Shown: positions 1 to 8,111, counted from the stretch's first letter. The stretch: DNA of 64,000 bases from Comamonas granuli NBRC 101663 (GCF_000739995.1 NZ_BBJX01000014.1:53596-117595); one strand, 5' to 3'. Notes: generated by a model not told the origin, from the sequence alone. Program-made: numbers and translations.

Positions 1-2
1 GC

Positions 3-152
3 CTGGGCGTGGGCCTGGATCTGGGCGTGTTCTACCGCCGGCGCTTGGCCATCGAACTGGATACGCCGTTGGATGACGCCCGCCTGCACGACGTGGCAGC
101 CCTGCTGATGCAGGGCCGCCGGGCGGCCGGCACGCCATCTCGGAGAGGATGA
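3..152 (+). CDS. C-terminal end of an unrecognised protein (partial)
   Basis: An open frame enters from the left edge and runs 49 codons to a TGA at 150-152, four bases before the thiO start. The visible tail contains FYRRRLAIELDTPLDDARLH and ends in an arginine-rich stretch. The tight spacing to thiO suggests it is the preceding gene of the same operon. In related bacteria a thiamine synthesis or transport gene often sits here, but I do not recognise the family from 49 residues and assign no function. Confidence 0.5.
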   Translation: MGVGLDLGVFYRRRLAIELDTPLDDARLHDVAALLMQGRRAAGTPSRRG

Positions 153-155
153 ACC

Positions 156-1244
156 ATGGCATGTATCGGAATTGCCGGCGCCGGCCTGCTGGGCCGCCTG
201 CTCGCCTGGCACCTGGGCCGCGAGCACGCGGTGACCGTGTTCGACCCCGCCAGCGGGCCGCAGGCGCGCAGCGACGGCCAGGGCGCGGCAGCCTTCACTG
301 CCGCCGGCATGCTCAGCCCGCTGGCCGAGCTGGACAACAGCGGCCCGGCCATTGCCGCCCTGGGCTGGCGCTCCATGGGCCTGTGGCAGGAGATCACGCG
401 CGCGCTGGCGCAGCCCGGCACGGCAGCGGGCGAACTGCTGCGCATGCGGGGCAGCCTGCTGGTGGCCCACGGCAGCGACCTGGGCGCAGCGCAGCGCGTG
501 CTGGCGCGGCTGGCACAGGCGCCCAGCCTGGCCGGCGTGAGCCGCGAGCCGCAGCCGCTGGACCGCGCTGCGCTCGCTGCCCTGGAGCCGGCACTGGACG
601 CGCGCCTGCACGCCTGGCTGCTGCCCGGCGAAGGCCAGATCCTGCCGCTGCAGGTACTGCCCGCGCTGTGCGCCGCCGCAGGGCCGGTGCGCTGGCGCTG
701 GGGCTGCACGGTGGCCGCGGTACGCCCGGGCCGAATCGAACTGGACGACGGCAGCGCGCAGCACTTTGACCTGGCCATCGACGTGCGCGGCACGGGCGCG
801 CGGCCCGACCTGCCGGTGCGCGGCGTGCGCGGCGAGGTGCTATGGCTGCACGCGCCCGGCGTGACCCTGCAGCGCCCGGTGCGGCTGCTGCACCCACGCC
901 ACCGCGTCTACATCGTGCCGCGCCCGTGCGGACACATCGTCATCGGCGCCAGCGAGATCGAGAGCGAAGACCGCTCGCCCGTGAGCCTGCGCAGCGCCGT
1001 CGAACTCATGGCCGCCGCGCACAGCGTGCTGCCCGAACTCGCCGAGGCGCGCATCGCCCACCTCGAGACCAATCTGCGCCCGGCCCTGCCGGACAACGAA
1101 CCGCGCATAGACCACGCCACCGGCCTGCTGCGCATCAACGGCCTGTACCGCCACGGCTGGCTGCTGGCGCCCGCGCTGGTGCAGGACGCCCTCGCACAGG
1201 CCGGCCTGGCCGCCCCCGCATCGGAGATCACCCATGCCTACTGA
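156..1244 (+). CDS. thiO: Glycine oxidase ThiO (FAD-dependent)
   Basis: The 362-residue protein is an FAD-dependent amine oxidase of the ThiO/DadA type. The family oxidises glycine to iminoglycine, the dehydroglycine donor for thiazole formation in thiamine synthesis. The N-terminus has the dinucleotide-binding Rossmann motif GAGLLG at residues 8-13. A conserved RHGWLLAP segment lies near the C-terminus, where the family closes the FAD site. The start ATG at 156 lies 4 nt after the stop of the upstream frame. The 3' end overlaps the thiS start by 11 nt, which indicates translational coupling in a thiO-thiS-thiG operon. Function is inferred from family motifs and strongly supported by the neighbours. 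Confidence 0.93.
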   Translation: MACIGIAGAGLLGRLLAWHLGREHAVTVFDPASGPQARSDGQGAAAFTAAGMLSPLAELDNSGPAIAALGWRSMGLWQEITRALAQPGTAAGELLRMRGSLLVAHGSDLGAAQRVLARLAQAPSLAGVSREPQPLDRAALAALEPALDARLHAWLLPGEGQILPLQVLPALCAAAGPVRWRWGCTVAAVRPGRIELDDGSAQHFDLAIDVRGTGARPDLPVRGVRGEVLWLHAPGVTLQRPVRLLHPRHRVYIVPRPCGHIVIGASEIESEDRSPVSLRSAVELMAAAHSVLPELAEARIAHLETNLRPALPDNEPRIDHATGLLRINGLYRHGWLLAPALVQDALAQAGLAAPASEITHAY

Positions 1245-1464
1245 CACCCTGCCTCCCACAGCGGCGCAGTTGCGCTTGAACGGATGCATCCTGCCCTGTC
1301 CGCCGGGCCTGACACTGCAGGCGCTGCTGCAGGCAAAAGGCATCGACGCCCTGGAGGTGGCGACCGCCGTCAACGGCCAGTTCGTGCCGCGCGCGCTGCG
1401 CGCCGAACGGACCCTGCAGGCCGGCGATGCCGTGCTGACCTTCCAGGCCATCGTCGGAGGCTGA
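1234..1464 (+). CDS. thiS: Sulfur carrier protein ThiS
   Basis: This 76-residue ubiquitin-like protein ends in Gly-Gly (FQAIVGG). That terminus is adenylated by ThiF/MoeB-type enzymes and thiocarboxylated to carry sulfur to ThiG. The start codon lies inside the last codons of thiO and thiG begins 4 nt after the stop, so the three genes are translated as a unit. The protein has about ten residues before the usual ThiS start ([15 protein letters not shown] region at residues 10-20). An internal start is possible, but no better ATG exists. Confidence 0.93.
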   Translation: MPTDTLPPTAAQLRLNGCILPCPPGLTLQALLQAKGIDALEVATAVNGQFVPRALRAERTLQAGDAVLTFQAIVGG

Positions 1465-1468
1465 GGCC

Positions 1469-2266
1469 ATGACCCCCACACCCTGGGCGCCCTATGGCGT
1501 CACGCTGCACAGCCGCTTCCTGCTCGGCACCGCCGGCTACCCGTCGCCGCAGGTACTGGCCGAGGGCATTGCCGCCAGCGGCGCGCAGGTGGTGACCGTG
1601 GGCCTCAAGCGCACCCTGTCCGCGGGCGGCGACAACGGCTTCATCGAGATCATCCGCACCGCCATGCGCGAGCGCGGCGCGCAACTGCTGCCCAACACGG
1701 CCGGCTGCCGCAGCGCGCGCGAAGCCATCACGCTGGCGCACATGGCGCGCGAGCTCTACGGCACGCACTGGATCAAGCTGGAGGTGGTGGGCGACGAGCA
1801 CACCCTGCAGCCCGACCCCTGGGGCACGGTGGAGGCGGCCGCGCAGCTCATCCGCGACGGCTTTGCCGTCTTCCCCTATTGCACCGATGACCTGGTGACC
1901 TGCCAGCGGCTGCTGGACGCAGGCTGCCAGGTGCTCATGCCCTGGGGTGCGCCCATAGGCTCGGGCCAGGGCCTGCTCAACCCCTTTGCGCTGCGCACGC
2001 TGCGCGCGCGCCTGCCCGGCGTGCTGCTGGTGGTGGACGCGGGCATAGGCGCCCCCAGCCATGCCGCCCAGGCCATGGAGCTGGGCATGGATGCCGTGCT
2101 GCTCAACTCCGCCGTGAGCCAGGCCGTGGAGCCGGTGCGCATGGCGCGCGCCTTCGGCCTGGCGATAGAGGCCGGGCGCACGGCTTTCGAGGCCGGCGTG
2201 ATGGCGCCGCAGGACATGGCGGTGGCCTCGACGCCGGTCAGCGGCCACCCCTTTCTCATCGATTGA
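1469..2266 (+). CDS. thiG: Thiazole synthase ThiG
   Basis: The 265-residue TIM-barrel enzyme condenses 1-deoxy-xylulose-5-phosphate, dehydroglycine and ThiS-thiocarboxylate into the thiazole phosphate of thiamine. Recognisable family blocks are [17 protein letters not shown] near the N-terminus, [34 protein letters not shown] (substrate lysine region) and [13 protein letters not shown] followed by [19 protein letters not shown] (phosphate-binding loops). It is the last gene of the thi operon in this window. No thiE or thiD follows; the next gene is convergent. A short GC-rich palindrome at 2302-2319 straddles the end of the convergent tusA-like gene. Confidence 0.96.
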   Translation: MTPTPWAPYGVTLHSRFLLGTAGYPSPQVLAEGIAASGAQVVTVGLKRTLSAGGDNGFIEIIRTAMRERGAQLLPNTAGCRSAREAITLAHMARELYGTHWIKLEVVGDEHTLQPDPWGTVEAAAQLIRDGFAVFPYCTDDLVTCQRLLDAGCQVLMPWGAPIGSGQGLLNPFALRTLRARLPGVLLVVDAGIGAPSHAAQAMELGMDAVLLNSAVSQAVEPVRMARAFGLAIEAGRTAFEAGVMAPQDMAVASTPVSGHPFLID

Positions 2267-2308
2267 ACGCCCGGGCGGCGGCGCTGCCACGGCCCGGGCC
2301 CGCCGGCG

Positions 2309-2536
2309 TCAGCGCCGGCGCAGGATGTGGATGTACTGCTCGCCCACGGTCTGCTGCTCCAGGAGCTCGTTGCCCGTCTGCTTGGCGAAGGCCTGGAAGT
2401 CGCGCAGCGAGCCGCTGTCGGTCGCCACGACCTTGAGCAGCTGGCCGCTGTCCATGTCGGCCAGGGCCTTCTTGGCCTTGAGGATGGGCAAGGGGCAGTT
2501 GAGCCCGCTGGTGTCGATTTCCTTGTGTATCTGCAT
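2309..2536 (-). CDS. TusA/SirA-family sulfurtransferase
   Basis: This 75-residue protein has the TusA-family fold signature. Its CPLP motif (residues 14-17) carries the persulfide cysteine, and the C-terminal QQTVGEQYIHILRRR strand closes the small alpha/beta sandwich. Family members relay sulfur to tRNA thiolation, molybdenum-cofactor or thiamine pathways. It lies 20 nt downstream of the NUDIX gene on the same strand, so they are probably co-transcribed, and is convergent with thiG. The exact role (true TusA or a paralogue) cannot be decided from sequence alone. Confidence 0.85.
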   Translation of the reverse strand: MQIHKEIDTSGLNCPLPILKAKKALADMDSGQLLKVVATDSGSLRDFQAFAKQTGNELLEQQTVGEQYIHILRRR

Positions 2537-2556
2537 GGTTCTCTATCCTTGGGCGG

Positions 2557-3108
2557 TTATTCCAGGCCCCGGCGGCGTTCGGCGTTTTCCTCGGCGGTGA
2601 AGAACACCGGCTCGTGCCCGCGCGTGCGCAGCCAGTCGGCCAGCGCATAGCCCGTGCCGGCGGGCCAGCAGCGCAGGTCGGGCAGGTCGTACAGGCGGTA
2701 GTCCACGAGTTCGGCCGACAGTCGCACCTCGCCACGGGCCTGCACGTGGTAGGCGATGATGATCTGGTTCATGCGCAGGAACTCGTAGGCCCCCACGAGC
2801 GTGCAGGCGTGCACGTCAAGGTTGGTCTCCTCCTTCACCTCGCGCACGATGCCCTGCTCGGGCGACTCGCCCGCCTCCATGAAGCCCGTGATCAGCGCAT
2901 ACATCTTGCCCGGCCAGGCCGCGTTGCGCGCCAGCAGCACCTTGCCGTCCACCTCCACGATGGCGGCCAGCACCGGCGTGGGGTTGTTCCAGTGCGTCCA
3001 GCCGCAGTCGGGGCAGCGCAGGCGCTCCTTGGGGCCGCCGTCTTCCATCTGCACGATGGGCGCCAGCGGGGCAGCGCAGTGGGTGCAATAGCGGGTGTGG
3101 TACTGCAT
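2557..3108 (-). CDS. NUDIX hydrolase with zinc-ribbon N-terminus
   Basis: The 183-residue protein begins with a zinc ribbon formed by C8-x2-C11 and C32-x2-C35, then a NUDIX domain. The Nudix box starts at GFMEAGESPEQG and continues into REVKEETNLDV, with the metal-binding RE..EE residues intact. The zinc ribbon plus NUDIX order resembles NudC NAD-capping hydrolases, but the protein is shorter and I do not see the NudC SQPWPFP signature. I therefore keep the broader call. It is followed by the tusA-like gene. The short repeat at 3111-3145 lies just upstream of its start. Confidence 0.85.
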   Translation of the reverse strand: MQYHTRYCTHCAAPLAPIVQMEDGGPKERLRCPDCGWTHWNNPTPVLAAIVEVDGKVLLARNAAWPGKMYALITGFMEAGESPEQGIVREVKEETNLDVHACTLVGAYEFLRMNQIIIAYHVQARGEVRLSAELVDYRLYDLPDLRCWPAGTGYALADWLRTRGHEPVFFTAEENAERRRGLE

Positions 3109-3110
3109 TG

Positions 3111-3166
3111 CTCTATTTTTGGTAGCTGTTTGCGCTTATTTTACGGGCGCTGCAGGCATTTTTGGC
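3111..3166 (+). repeat. AGCTG...GCGCTT intergenic repeat, copy 1 (5' half only)
   Basis: A T-rich run is followed by GGTAGCTGTTTGCGCTTA at 3121-3138, matching the left half of the palindromic repeat family seen at seven other sites in this window. It fills most of the gap between cysM and the NUDIX gene. The right half with the AAGCGC arm is degenerate. Confidence 0.6.
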
Positions 3167-3187
3167 ATATATTCCGGGCACAGGCCC

Positions 3188-4090
3188 TCACACCGGGAAA
3201 ACGCCCGTGGACAGATAGCGGTCGCCCCGGTCGCAGACCACGAAGACGATGCAGGCCCCCTGCTCGCGCTGAGCGATCTGCTGCGCCACCCAGCAGGCGC
3301 CAGCGGCCGAGATGCCGGCGAAGATGCCCTCCTCGCGCGCCAGGCGCAGGCACATGTCCTCGGCGTCGCCCTGGCTCACGAGCACCAGTTCATCGACCGC
3401 CTTGGGGTCGTAGATCGCGGGCAGGTATTCCTCGGGCCACTTGCGGATGCCGGGGATGCGCGAGCCCTCCTGCGGCTGGGCGCCGACCACGACCACGCCG
3501 GGATTCTTCTCCTTGAGATAGCGCGAGACACCGGTGATGGTGCCCGTAGTGCCCATAGCGCTGACGAAGTGCGTGATGCGCCCGCCCGTCTGCTCCCAGA
3601 TCTCGGGGCCGGTGGTCTCGTAGTGGATGCGCGGGTTGTCGGGATTGGCGAACTGGTCGAGCACCTTGCCCTCGCCGCGCTTTTGCATGGCCATGGCCAG
3701 GTCGCGCGCGTGCTCCATGCCGCCGCTGCGCGGCGTGAGCACGAGCTCGGCGCCAAAGGCCTTCATGGTCTGCGCACGCTCGATGGACAGGTCCTCGGGC
3801 ATGACCAGCACCATGCGGTAGCCGCGGATGGCTGCGGCCATGGCCAGGGCGATGCCGGTGTTGCCCGAGGTGGCCTCGATCAGCGTGTCGCCGGGCCGGA
3901 TCTCGCCGCGCTCCTCGGCACGGCGGATCATGGAGAGTGCGGGGCGGTCCTTGACGGAGCCGGCGGGGTTGTTGCCTTCGAGCTTGCCCAGGATGACGTT
4001 GCCGCGCTCGGCATTCTCCCGGGCGCCAATGCGCTGCAACGCGACCAGCGGCGTGCGGCCGATCGCGTCTTCAATGGTCGGGTAATTCAT
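3188..4090 (-). CDS. cysM: Cysteine synthase B (O-acetylserine sulfhydrylase)
   Basis: The 300-residue PLP enzyme makes cysteine from O-acetylserine and sulfide or thiosulfate. The PLP lysine is K47 in NPAGSVKDRPA, the phosphate-binding TSGNTG loop follows at about residue 76, and the IRKWPEEYLP segment is typical of CysM rather than CysK. Start ATG at 4090 is preceded by an AGGG-type ribosome site. An open frame extends far upstream on this strand but runs across the tRNA gene, so the shorter start is right. It is transcribed divergently from tRNA-Leu, whose 5' end is 40 nt away. Confidence 0.96.
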   Translation of the reverse strand: MNYPTIEDAIGRTPLVALQRIGARENAERGNVILGKLEGNNPAGSVKDRPALSMIRRAEERGEIRPGDTLIEATSGNTGIALAMAAAIRGYRMVLVMPEDLSIERAQTMKAFGAELVLTPRSGGMEHARDLAMAMQKRGEGKVLDQFANPDNPRIHYETTGPEIWEQTGGRITHFVSAMGTTGTITGVSRYLKEKNPGVVVVGAQPQEGSRIPGIRKWPEEYLPAIYDPKAVDELVLVSQGDAEDMCLRLAREEGIFAGISAAGACWVAQQIAQREQGACIVFVVCDRGDRYLSTGVFPV

Positions 4091-4104
4091 GCACCCTACT
4101 GTGC

Positions 4105-4110
4105 CATAAT
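4105..4110 (+). promoter_or_regulatory. Possible -10 element (CATAAT) for tRNA-Leu
   Basis: CATAAT matches five of six bases of the sigma-70 -10 consensus and lies 20 nt before the mature tRNA start, a sensible distance for a short leader. No good -35 is visible 16-18 nt upstream, so the call is weak. Confidence 0.35.
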
Positions 4111-4130
4111 TTGCGACTTCGCTGATTCCC

Positions 4131-4215
4131 GCCCGGGTGGTGAAATTGGTAGACGCAGGGGACTCAAAATCCCCCGCCGCAAGGCGTGCCGGTTCGATTC
4201 CGGCCCCGGGCACCA
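4131..4215 (+). tRNA. tRNA-Leu (anticodon CAA)
   Basis: The 85-nt sequence folds as a class II tRNA. The 7-bp acceptor stem pairs GCCCGGG with CCCGGGC, the D-loop contains GGTAGAC, the T-arm is GGTTCGATTCC, and CCA is encoded at 4213-4215. The anticodon loop is CTCAAAA, giving CAA, which reads UUG leucine codons. A variable arm of about a dozen bases separates anticodon and T stems, as expected for leucine tRNAs. There is no integrase or attachment-site duplication next to it. Confidence 0.97.
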
Positions 4216-4220
4216 GAGAC

Positions 4221-4255
4221 AGGCCGCGCCGTCGTTTGACGCTGCGGCCTTTTTC
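4221..4255 (+). terminator. Rho-independent terminator of tRNA-Leu
   Basis: AGGCCGC (4221-4227) pairs with GCGGCCT (4244-4250), with an inner GTC/GAC pair closing a GTTT loop, and a run of T follows immediately. It begins 5 nt after the CCA end of the tRNA. Confidence 0.88.
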
Positions 4256-4308
4256 GTGGGCTTGCGCGCCCCGGCAATCCTGCCCGCGCTGACCCCAAGG
4301 CCTGGGGC

Positions 4309-4339
4309 TTGACCTTGAACACGCTTCAAGGTTTCCAAT
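4309..4339 (+). promoter_or_regulatory. MerR-type operator-promoter of the metal ATPase gene
   Basis: A -35 box TTGACC (4309-4314) and a -10-like TCCAAT (4334-4339) are separated by 19 bp, the over-long spacer typical of promoters activated by MerR-family regulators. Inside the spacer lies a perfect dyad: ACCTTGAA (4312-4319), 5-bp centre, TTCAAGGT (4325-4332). This architecture matches ZntR, CueR, PbrR and CadR operators. The start codon of the metal ATPase is 28 nt downstream. No merR-type gene is adjacent; the neighbouring upstream gene is the tRNA. The regulator must be encoded elsewhere. Confidence 0.85.
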
Positions 4340-4366
4340 GCGTGCAAGGAGTTTGAAAACACCGCC

Positions 4367-6610
4367 ATGCACGCAAGACCCCACGACCACCCCCCAGAGC
4401 GCCGCGGCGCAGGCGCGCCCTGTGGCGCCTGCCCGCCCGCGCAGGCCAGCGCCCCCACCCCCCTGCCCGGCGCGTTCCGGCGCTTTCGCATCGCCAACAT
4501 GGACTGCGCCAGCGAGGAGTCCGAGATCCGCCATGCGCTGCAAGGAGTGCACGGCATCCGTGCCCTGCGCTTCCAACTGGCGCAGCGCATCCTGGGCATC
4601 AACGCGGCCGGCGAAGACCACCTGCACGCGGCGCTGGCAGCCATCCGCCGGGCCGGGTTCCAGCCCGAGCCCCTGGCAGACAGCGCGCCCGCGGAACATG
4701 CAGCCGCCGCGCCGCAGGCCCACGCTGGCCCAGGCCACGGCGGCGCCATGCACGGCCTGGGCCGCATGGCCGCCGCCCTGGCGCTGGCCGTGGTGGCAGA
4801 GCTGATGGGGTTTTTCGCCCCCGAGACCCTGCCCTGGCGCGCCGCCGGCATGGCCGTGGCCGGGCTGGCCATTGCGCTGGCGGGCGGGGGCGTGTACCGC
4901 AAGGGGCTGGCAGCGCTGCGCGCCGGCCGCCTGAACATCAACGCCCTGATGACGGTGGCCGTGACCGGGGCGTTCGCCATAGGCCAATGGCCCGAGGCCG
5001 CCATGGTGATGGCGCTCTACGCCCTGGCCGAAGCCATTGAGGCGCGCGCCGTGCAGCGTGCGCGCCACGCCATCGAGGGTCTGCTGGCGCTCGCCCCCGA
5101 GCAGGCGCTGCAGCGCATGCCCGACGGCACCTGGCGCAGCGTGCCGGTGGCCGAGGTGGGCCTGGGCGCGCTGGTGCGCGTGCAGCCCGGCGAGCGCGTG
5201 CCGCTGGACGGCGTGGTGCGCAGCGGCCACACCAGCATCGACCAGGCGCCCGTGACGGGCGAGAGCATTCCCGTGGACAAGGGGCCGGGCGATGCGGTGT
5301 TCGCGGGCACGATCAATGCCACGGGCCGCTTCGAGCTGGAGGTGACGGCGCTGGCCGCGCAGTCCACGCTGGCGCGCATCATCCATGCGGTGGAAGAGGC
5401 GCAGGCCACGCGCGCGCCCACGCAGGGGCTGGTGGACCGGCTTGCCGCCATCTACACCCCGGCCGTGTTCGCCCTGGCGCTGGCCGTGGCGCTGCTCGGC
5501 CCGGTGCTGCTGGACTGGTCGGCCCTGCAGGCGGTCTACCGCGCGCTGGTGCTGCTGGTCATCGCCTGCCCTTGCGCGCTGGTGATCTCCACCCCCGTGA
5601 CCATCGTCAGCGCTCTGGCGGCAGCGGCACGGCGCGGCATGCTGATCAAGGGCGGCGTGTTTCTGGAGCAGGCGCGCCTGCTGCGCGTCGTGGCGCTGGA
5701 CAAGACGGGCACCGTGACCGAGGGCCGTCCGCGCCTGGTCGCCTGGTCGGTGGTGCCTGCAGGGCGCGATGCGGCCGCCATCGAACACATGGCGGCGGCG
5801 CTGGCCGCGCATTCCGACCACCCGGTCGCGCGCGCGATCGCCGCCGGCCTGCAGCCCAACGCCGTCGATGCCCGGCACCTCACGGCGCTGGCCGGGCGCG
5901 GCGTGCAGGCCGAGGTGGACGGCGTGGCCTATGTGCTGGGCAACCACCGCCTGATCGAGGAGCGCGGCCAGTGCAGCCCGGAGCTCGAAGCGCAGCTCCA
6001 GGCCCACGAGCAGGCCGGCCGCACGGTGACGCTGCTGGCCTCGCCCACCGAAGTGCTGGCGCTGTTTGCCGTGGCCGACACCATCAAGCCCGCCGCGCGC
6101 GCGGCCGTGGCGCAATTGCACGCGCTGGGCATCACGTCCGTGCTGCTGTCCGGCGACAACCAGGCCACGGCCAGCGCCATCGCCCGCGAGGCGGGCATCG
6201 CCACCGCCCAGGGCCATCTGCTGCCCGAGGACAAGCTCCACGCCATCACCGCGCTGCAGCGGGTGCATGGCCCCACCGCCATGGTGGGCGACGGCATCAA
6301 CGACGCGCCGGCGCTGGCCCGTGCCGACATCGGCATTGCCATGGGCGCGGCGGGCACGGACACGGCCATGGAGGCGGCCGACGTGGTGATCATGAACGAC
6401 GATCTGCACCGCATCGGCGAGCTGGTGCGCCTGTCGCGCGCGGCGCACGCCGTGCTGTGGCAGAACATCGTGCTGGCGCTGGGCATCAAGGCCGCCTTTC
6501 TGCTGCTGGCGGTGCTGGGCCAGGCGACCATGTGGATGGCCGTGTTCGCCGACATGGGCGCCAGCCTGCTGGTGGTGTTCAACGGGCTGCGGCTGCTGCG
6601 CCGCGCCTGA
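4367..6610 (+). CDS. Heavy-metal exporting P1B-type ATPase (ZntA/CadA/PbrA-like)
   Basis: The 747-residue inner-membrane pump couples ATP hydrolysis to export of Zn2+, Cd2+ or Pb2+. The N-terminal tail is rich in His and Cys (HARPHDH, CGAC). It is followed by a heavy-metal domain in which the usual GMDCxxC is MDCASEE (one Cys replaced by Glu), as in Zn/Cd/Pb pumps. Then come a His-rich linker, transmembrane helices, the TGES loop, the metal-binding CPC motif at about residues 401-403, the phosphorylation motif DKTGT at about 445, SDHP, and GDGINDAPAL. The CPC context (ALVISTPV) fits the ZntA/CadA/PbrA branch rather than copper pumps. The AAGGAG site at 4346-4351 is rather far from the ATG. 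Transcription is from the MerR-type promoter just upstream. Confidence 0.93.
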   Translation: MHARPHDHPPERRGAGAPCGACPPAQASAPTPLPGAFRRFRIANMDCASEESEIRHALQGVHGIRALRFQLAQRILGINAAGEDHLHAALAAIRRAGFQPEPLADSAPAEHAAAAPQAHAGPGHGGAMHGLGRMAAALALAVVAELMGFFAPETLPWRAAGMAVAGLAIALAGGGVYRKGLAALRAGRLNINALMTVAVTGAFAIGQWPEAAMVMALYALAEAIEARAVQRARHAIEGLLALAPEQALQRMPDGTWRSVPVAEVGLGALVRVQPGERVPLDGVVRSGHTSIDQAPVTGESIPVDKGPGDAVFAGTINATGRFELEVTALAAQSTLARIIHAVEEAQATRAPTQGLVDRLAAIYTPAVFALALAVALLGPVLLDWSALQAVYRALVLLVIACPCALVISTPVTIVSALAAAARRGMLIKGGVFLEQARLLRVVALDKTGTVTEGRPRLVAWSVVPAGRDAAAIEHMAAALAAHSDHPVARAIAAGLQPNAVDARHLTALAGRGVQAEVDGVAYVLGNHRLIEERGQCSPELEAQLQAHEQAGRTVTLLASPTEVLALFAVADTIKPAARAAVAQLHALGITSVLLSGDNQATASAIAREAGIATAQGHLLPEDKLHAITALQRVHGPTAMVGDGINDAPALARADIGIAMGAAGTDTAMEAADVVIMNDDLHRIGELVRLSRAAHAVLWQNIVLALGIKAAFLLLAVLGQATMWMAVFADMGASLLVVFNGLRLLRRA

Positions 6611-6615
6611 GGGTT

Positions 6616-6720
6616 TCATCCACACGCGCACTGGAAAAGGCTGTGGACAAGCCGTGCCCACCACGTGCAGGGCAGCGCCAAGTGCGCGCCAGCACAAGAC
6701 CTTTGCTGCGCTGCCGAAAA
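6616..6720 (+). repeat. Diverged ~100-nt intergenic sequence, copy A (partner at 35238-35335)
   Basis: The gap between the convergent metal ATPase and 72-aa genes contains, in order, GCACTGGA (6628), TGTGGACAA (6642), CGCCAAGT (6676) and AGCACAAG (6691), then CTTTGCTGCGCTGC. The same blocks in the same order with nearly the same spacing occur at 35247, 35261, 35294 and 35314. The shared order argues for common origin. No product or coding potential is evident. Confidence 0.55.
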
Positions 6721-6744
6721 ATGAGGCAGCGCGCCCGCCTTGCC

Positions 6745-6963
6745 TCAGTTGTTCTGCCGCTGGATCAACTGGCGCCCCGCAGCCGTGATGGTCAGCGCGC
6801 CCGAGGCATCCTTGGCGATGTAGCCGCGCTCGTACAGGCGGCCGGACATGTGCTCCTTGAGCGCATGGGGCAGGTCGATGACCTGGCCCATCTCCAGTTG
6901 CTTGAGCGTGGCGATCTCGTCCACGGTGGGATCGAAATGCGGGGCATGGTAGTGCGTGCTCAT
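6745..6963 (-). CDS. Small conserved-looking protein, function unknown (72 aa)
   Basis: The start at 6963 (MSTHYHAPHFDPTVDEIATL) has GGGAG correctly spaced upstream, whereas the longer frame back to 7047 would start in poor sequence. The body contains LEMGQVIDLPHALKEHMSGRLYERGYI, then SGALTITAAGRQLIQRQ. This alternation looks like a small winged-helix or marR-like C-terminal half, though it has no recognisable full domain. It is convergent with the metal ATPase and upstream of the LysR gene's 3' end. I do not recognise the family and give no function. Confidence 0.7.
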   Translation of the reverse strand: MSTHYHAPHFDPTVDEIATLKQLEMGQVIDLPHALKEHMSGRLYERGYIAKDASGALTITAAGRQLIQRQNN

Positions 6964-7097
6964 GGTCAGGGCTCCCTTGGCACCTGCAGTGCCAGACACA
7001 AACGCCGGTGCCAGATTACCCCGGCGGCCCCGCCAGTGCAAGCGCACGCGCCCGCACCGGCCGGACGCGGGTCAGACCCGGCCCGCGGGCCCGAAGT

Positions 7098-8042
7098 TCA
7101 CGCCCCGGCCCGGGGCGCTGCGCCCGCGGCCACCTCGCCCAGCCACTGGGCAAACGTGGCCAGCATGGGCGAGGTGCTCTGCGCCGGGCTCACGAGGTAG
7201 TACGCGCGCTCGCCGCGCAGGGGCTGGGCGCAGGCGACGACGAGCTCGCCCTGCGCCAGCTCGGCCTCGATGAGCAGCGGCGGGATCAGCGCCACCCCCA
7301 GCCCGTGCGCCGCCGCCACGGCGAGCATGGAAAAAAGCTCGTAGCGCGGCCCCTCGAGCGCGCGCGGCGCCGCCACGCCCAGGGCATCGAACCACTGGCG
7401 CCAGGCCTGGGGCCGCGTGCTCTGCTGCAGCAGCGGCAGGCTGGCGATGCGCTCGGGCGCCACCGGCTGGTGGGCGCGCCCGCGCCCGCGCGGGGCGGCC
7501 TCCTCCAGCAGGCGCGGGCTGCAGACGGGCAGCACGTCCTCGTGCAGCAGCCGCTGGGCCTGGGTGCCGGGCCAGTTGGCCACCTGCTCGCGCGTGCCGG
7601 CGTACAGCGCGGCGTCGAAAGGTGTGTCGGCAAACAGGAAGGGGCGCGTCTGCGTGTCGATGTGCACCACGATGTCGGGGTGGCGGCGCGCGAACTGCGG
7701 CAGGCGCGGGATGAGCCAGCGCGTGGCAAACGTGGGCACCGCCGCCAGGCACAGCGACCCGCCCTGGCCCTGGTGGGCCATCACGTCCAGCGTGTCGCGC
7801 TCGAGCCCCTGCAGCCAGCGTGCCACCTGGCGGCCGTAGTGCGCGCCCGCGGGCGTGAGCTCCACGCCGTGGCGCGTGCGCCGGAACAGGGCCACGCCGA
7901 GCTGCTCTTCCAGCGCAATGATCTGGCGCGAGACGGCGCTTTGCGTCAGCGCCAGCTCCTGCGCCGCGCGCGTGTAGCTCTCGTGCCGCGCGGCGGCTTC
8001 AAAGCAGGCCAGCGCCTGGGTGGAGGGGATGTGGCGTCGCAT
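7098..8042 (-). CDS. LysR-family regulator beside gcdH (GcvA/GcdR-like)
   Basis: The 314-residue protein has an N-terminal winged helix-turn-helix (SYTRAAQELALTQSAVSRQIIALEEQLGVALFRR, residues 22-55, read in two overlapping parts) and a C-terminal effector-binding domain. The RRHIPSTQALACFEAAARH start is typical of the GcvA subgroup. It is divergent from gcdH with a 190-bp gap holding two palindromes. By position it is the likely activator of glutaryl-CoA degradation (GcdR in Pseudomonas/Burkholderia literature); the ligand is probably glutarate or glutaryl-CoA. The regulatory role is inferred from context. Confidence 0.88.
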   Translation of the reverse strand: MRRHIPSTQALACFEAAARHESYTRAAQELALTQSAVSRQIIALEEQLGVALFRRTRHGVELTPAGAHYGRQVARWLQGLERDTLDVMAHQGQGGSLCLAAVPTFATRWLIPRLPQFARRHPDIVVHIDTQTRPFLFADTPFDAALYAGTREQVANWPGTQAQRLLHEDVLPVCSPRLLEEAAPRGRGRAHQPVAPERIASLPLLQQSTRPQAWRQWFDALGVAAPRALEGPRYELFSMLAVAAAHGLGVALIPPLLIEAELAQGELVVACAQPLRGERAYYLVSPAQSTSPMLATFAQWLGEVAAGAAPRAGA

Positions 8043-8111
8043 GGGCGGGCGGCTTTCTTCGCGCAGAGAGGAGCTTCAAGTATTCCATATATTTGCAAAA
8101 CGCATTTCTGC

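Noticed and set aside
1..155. TPP riboswitch for the thi genes
   Set aside because: The window begins inside the operon; no CTGAGA...ACCTG blocks are present. It would lie left of the window.
4131..4366. tRNA-Leu as an integration site for a genomic island
   Set aside because: No integrase, no duplicated 3' tRNA end and no compositional shift; the downstream DNA is a terminator and a normal metal-ATPase promoter.
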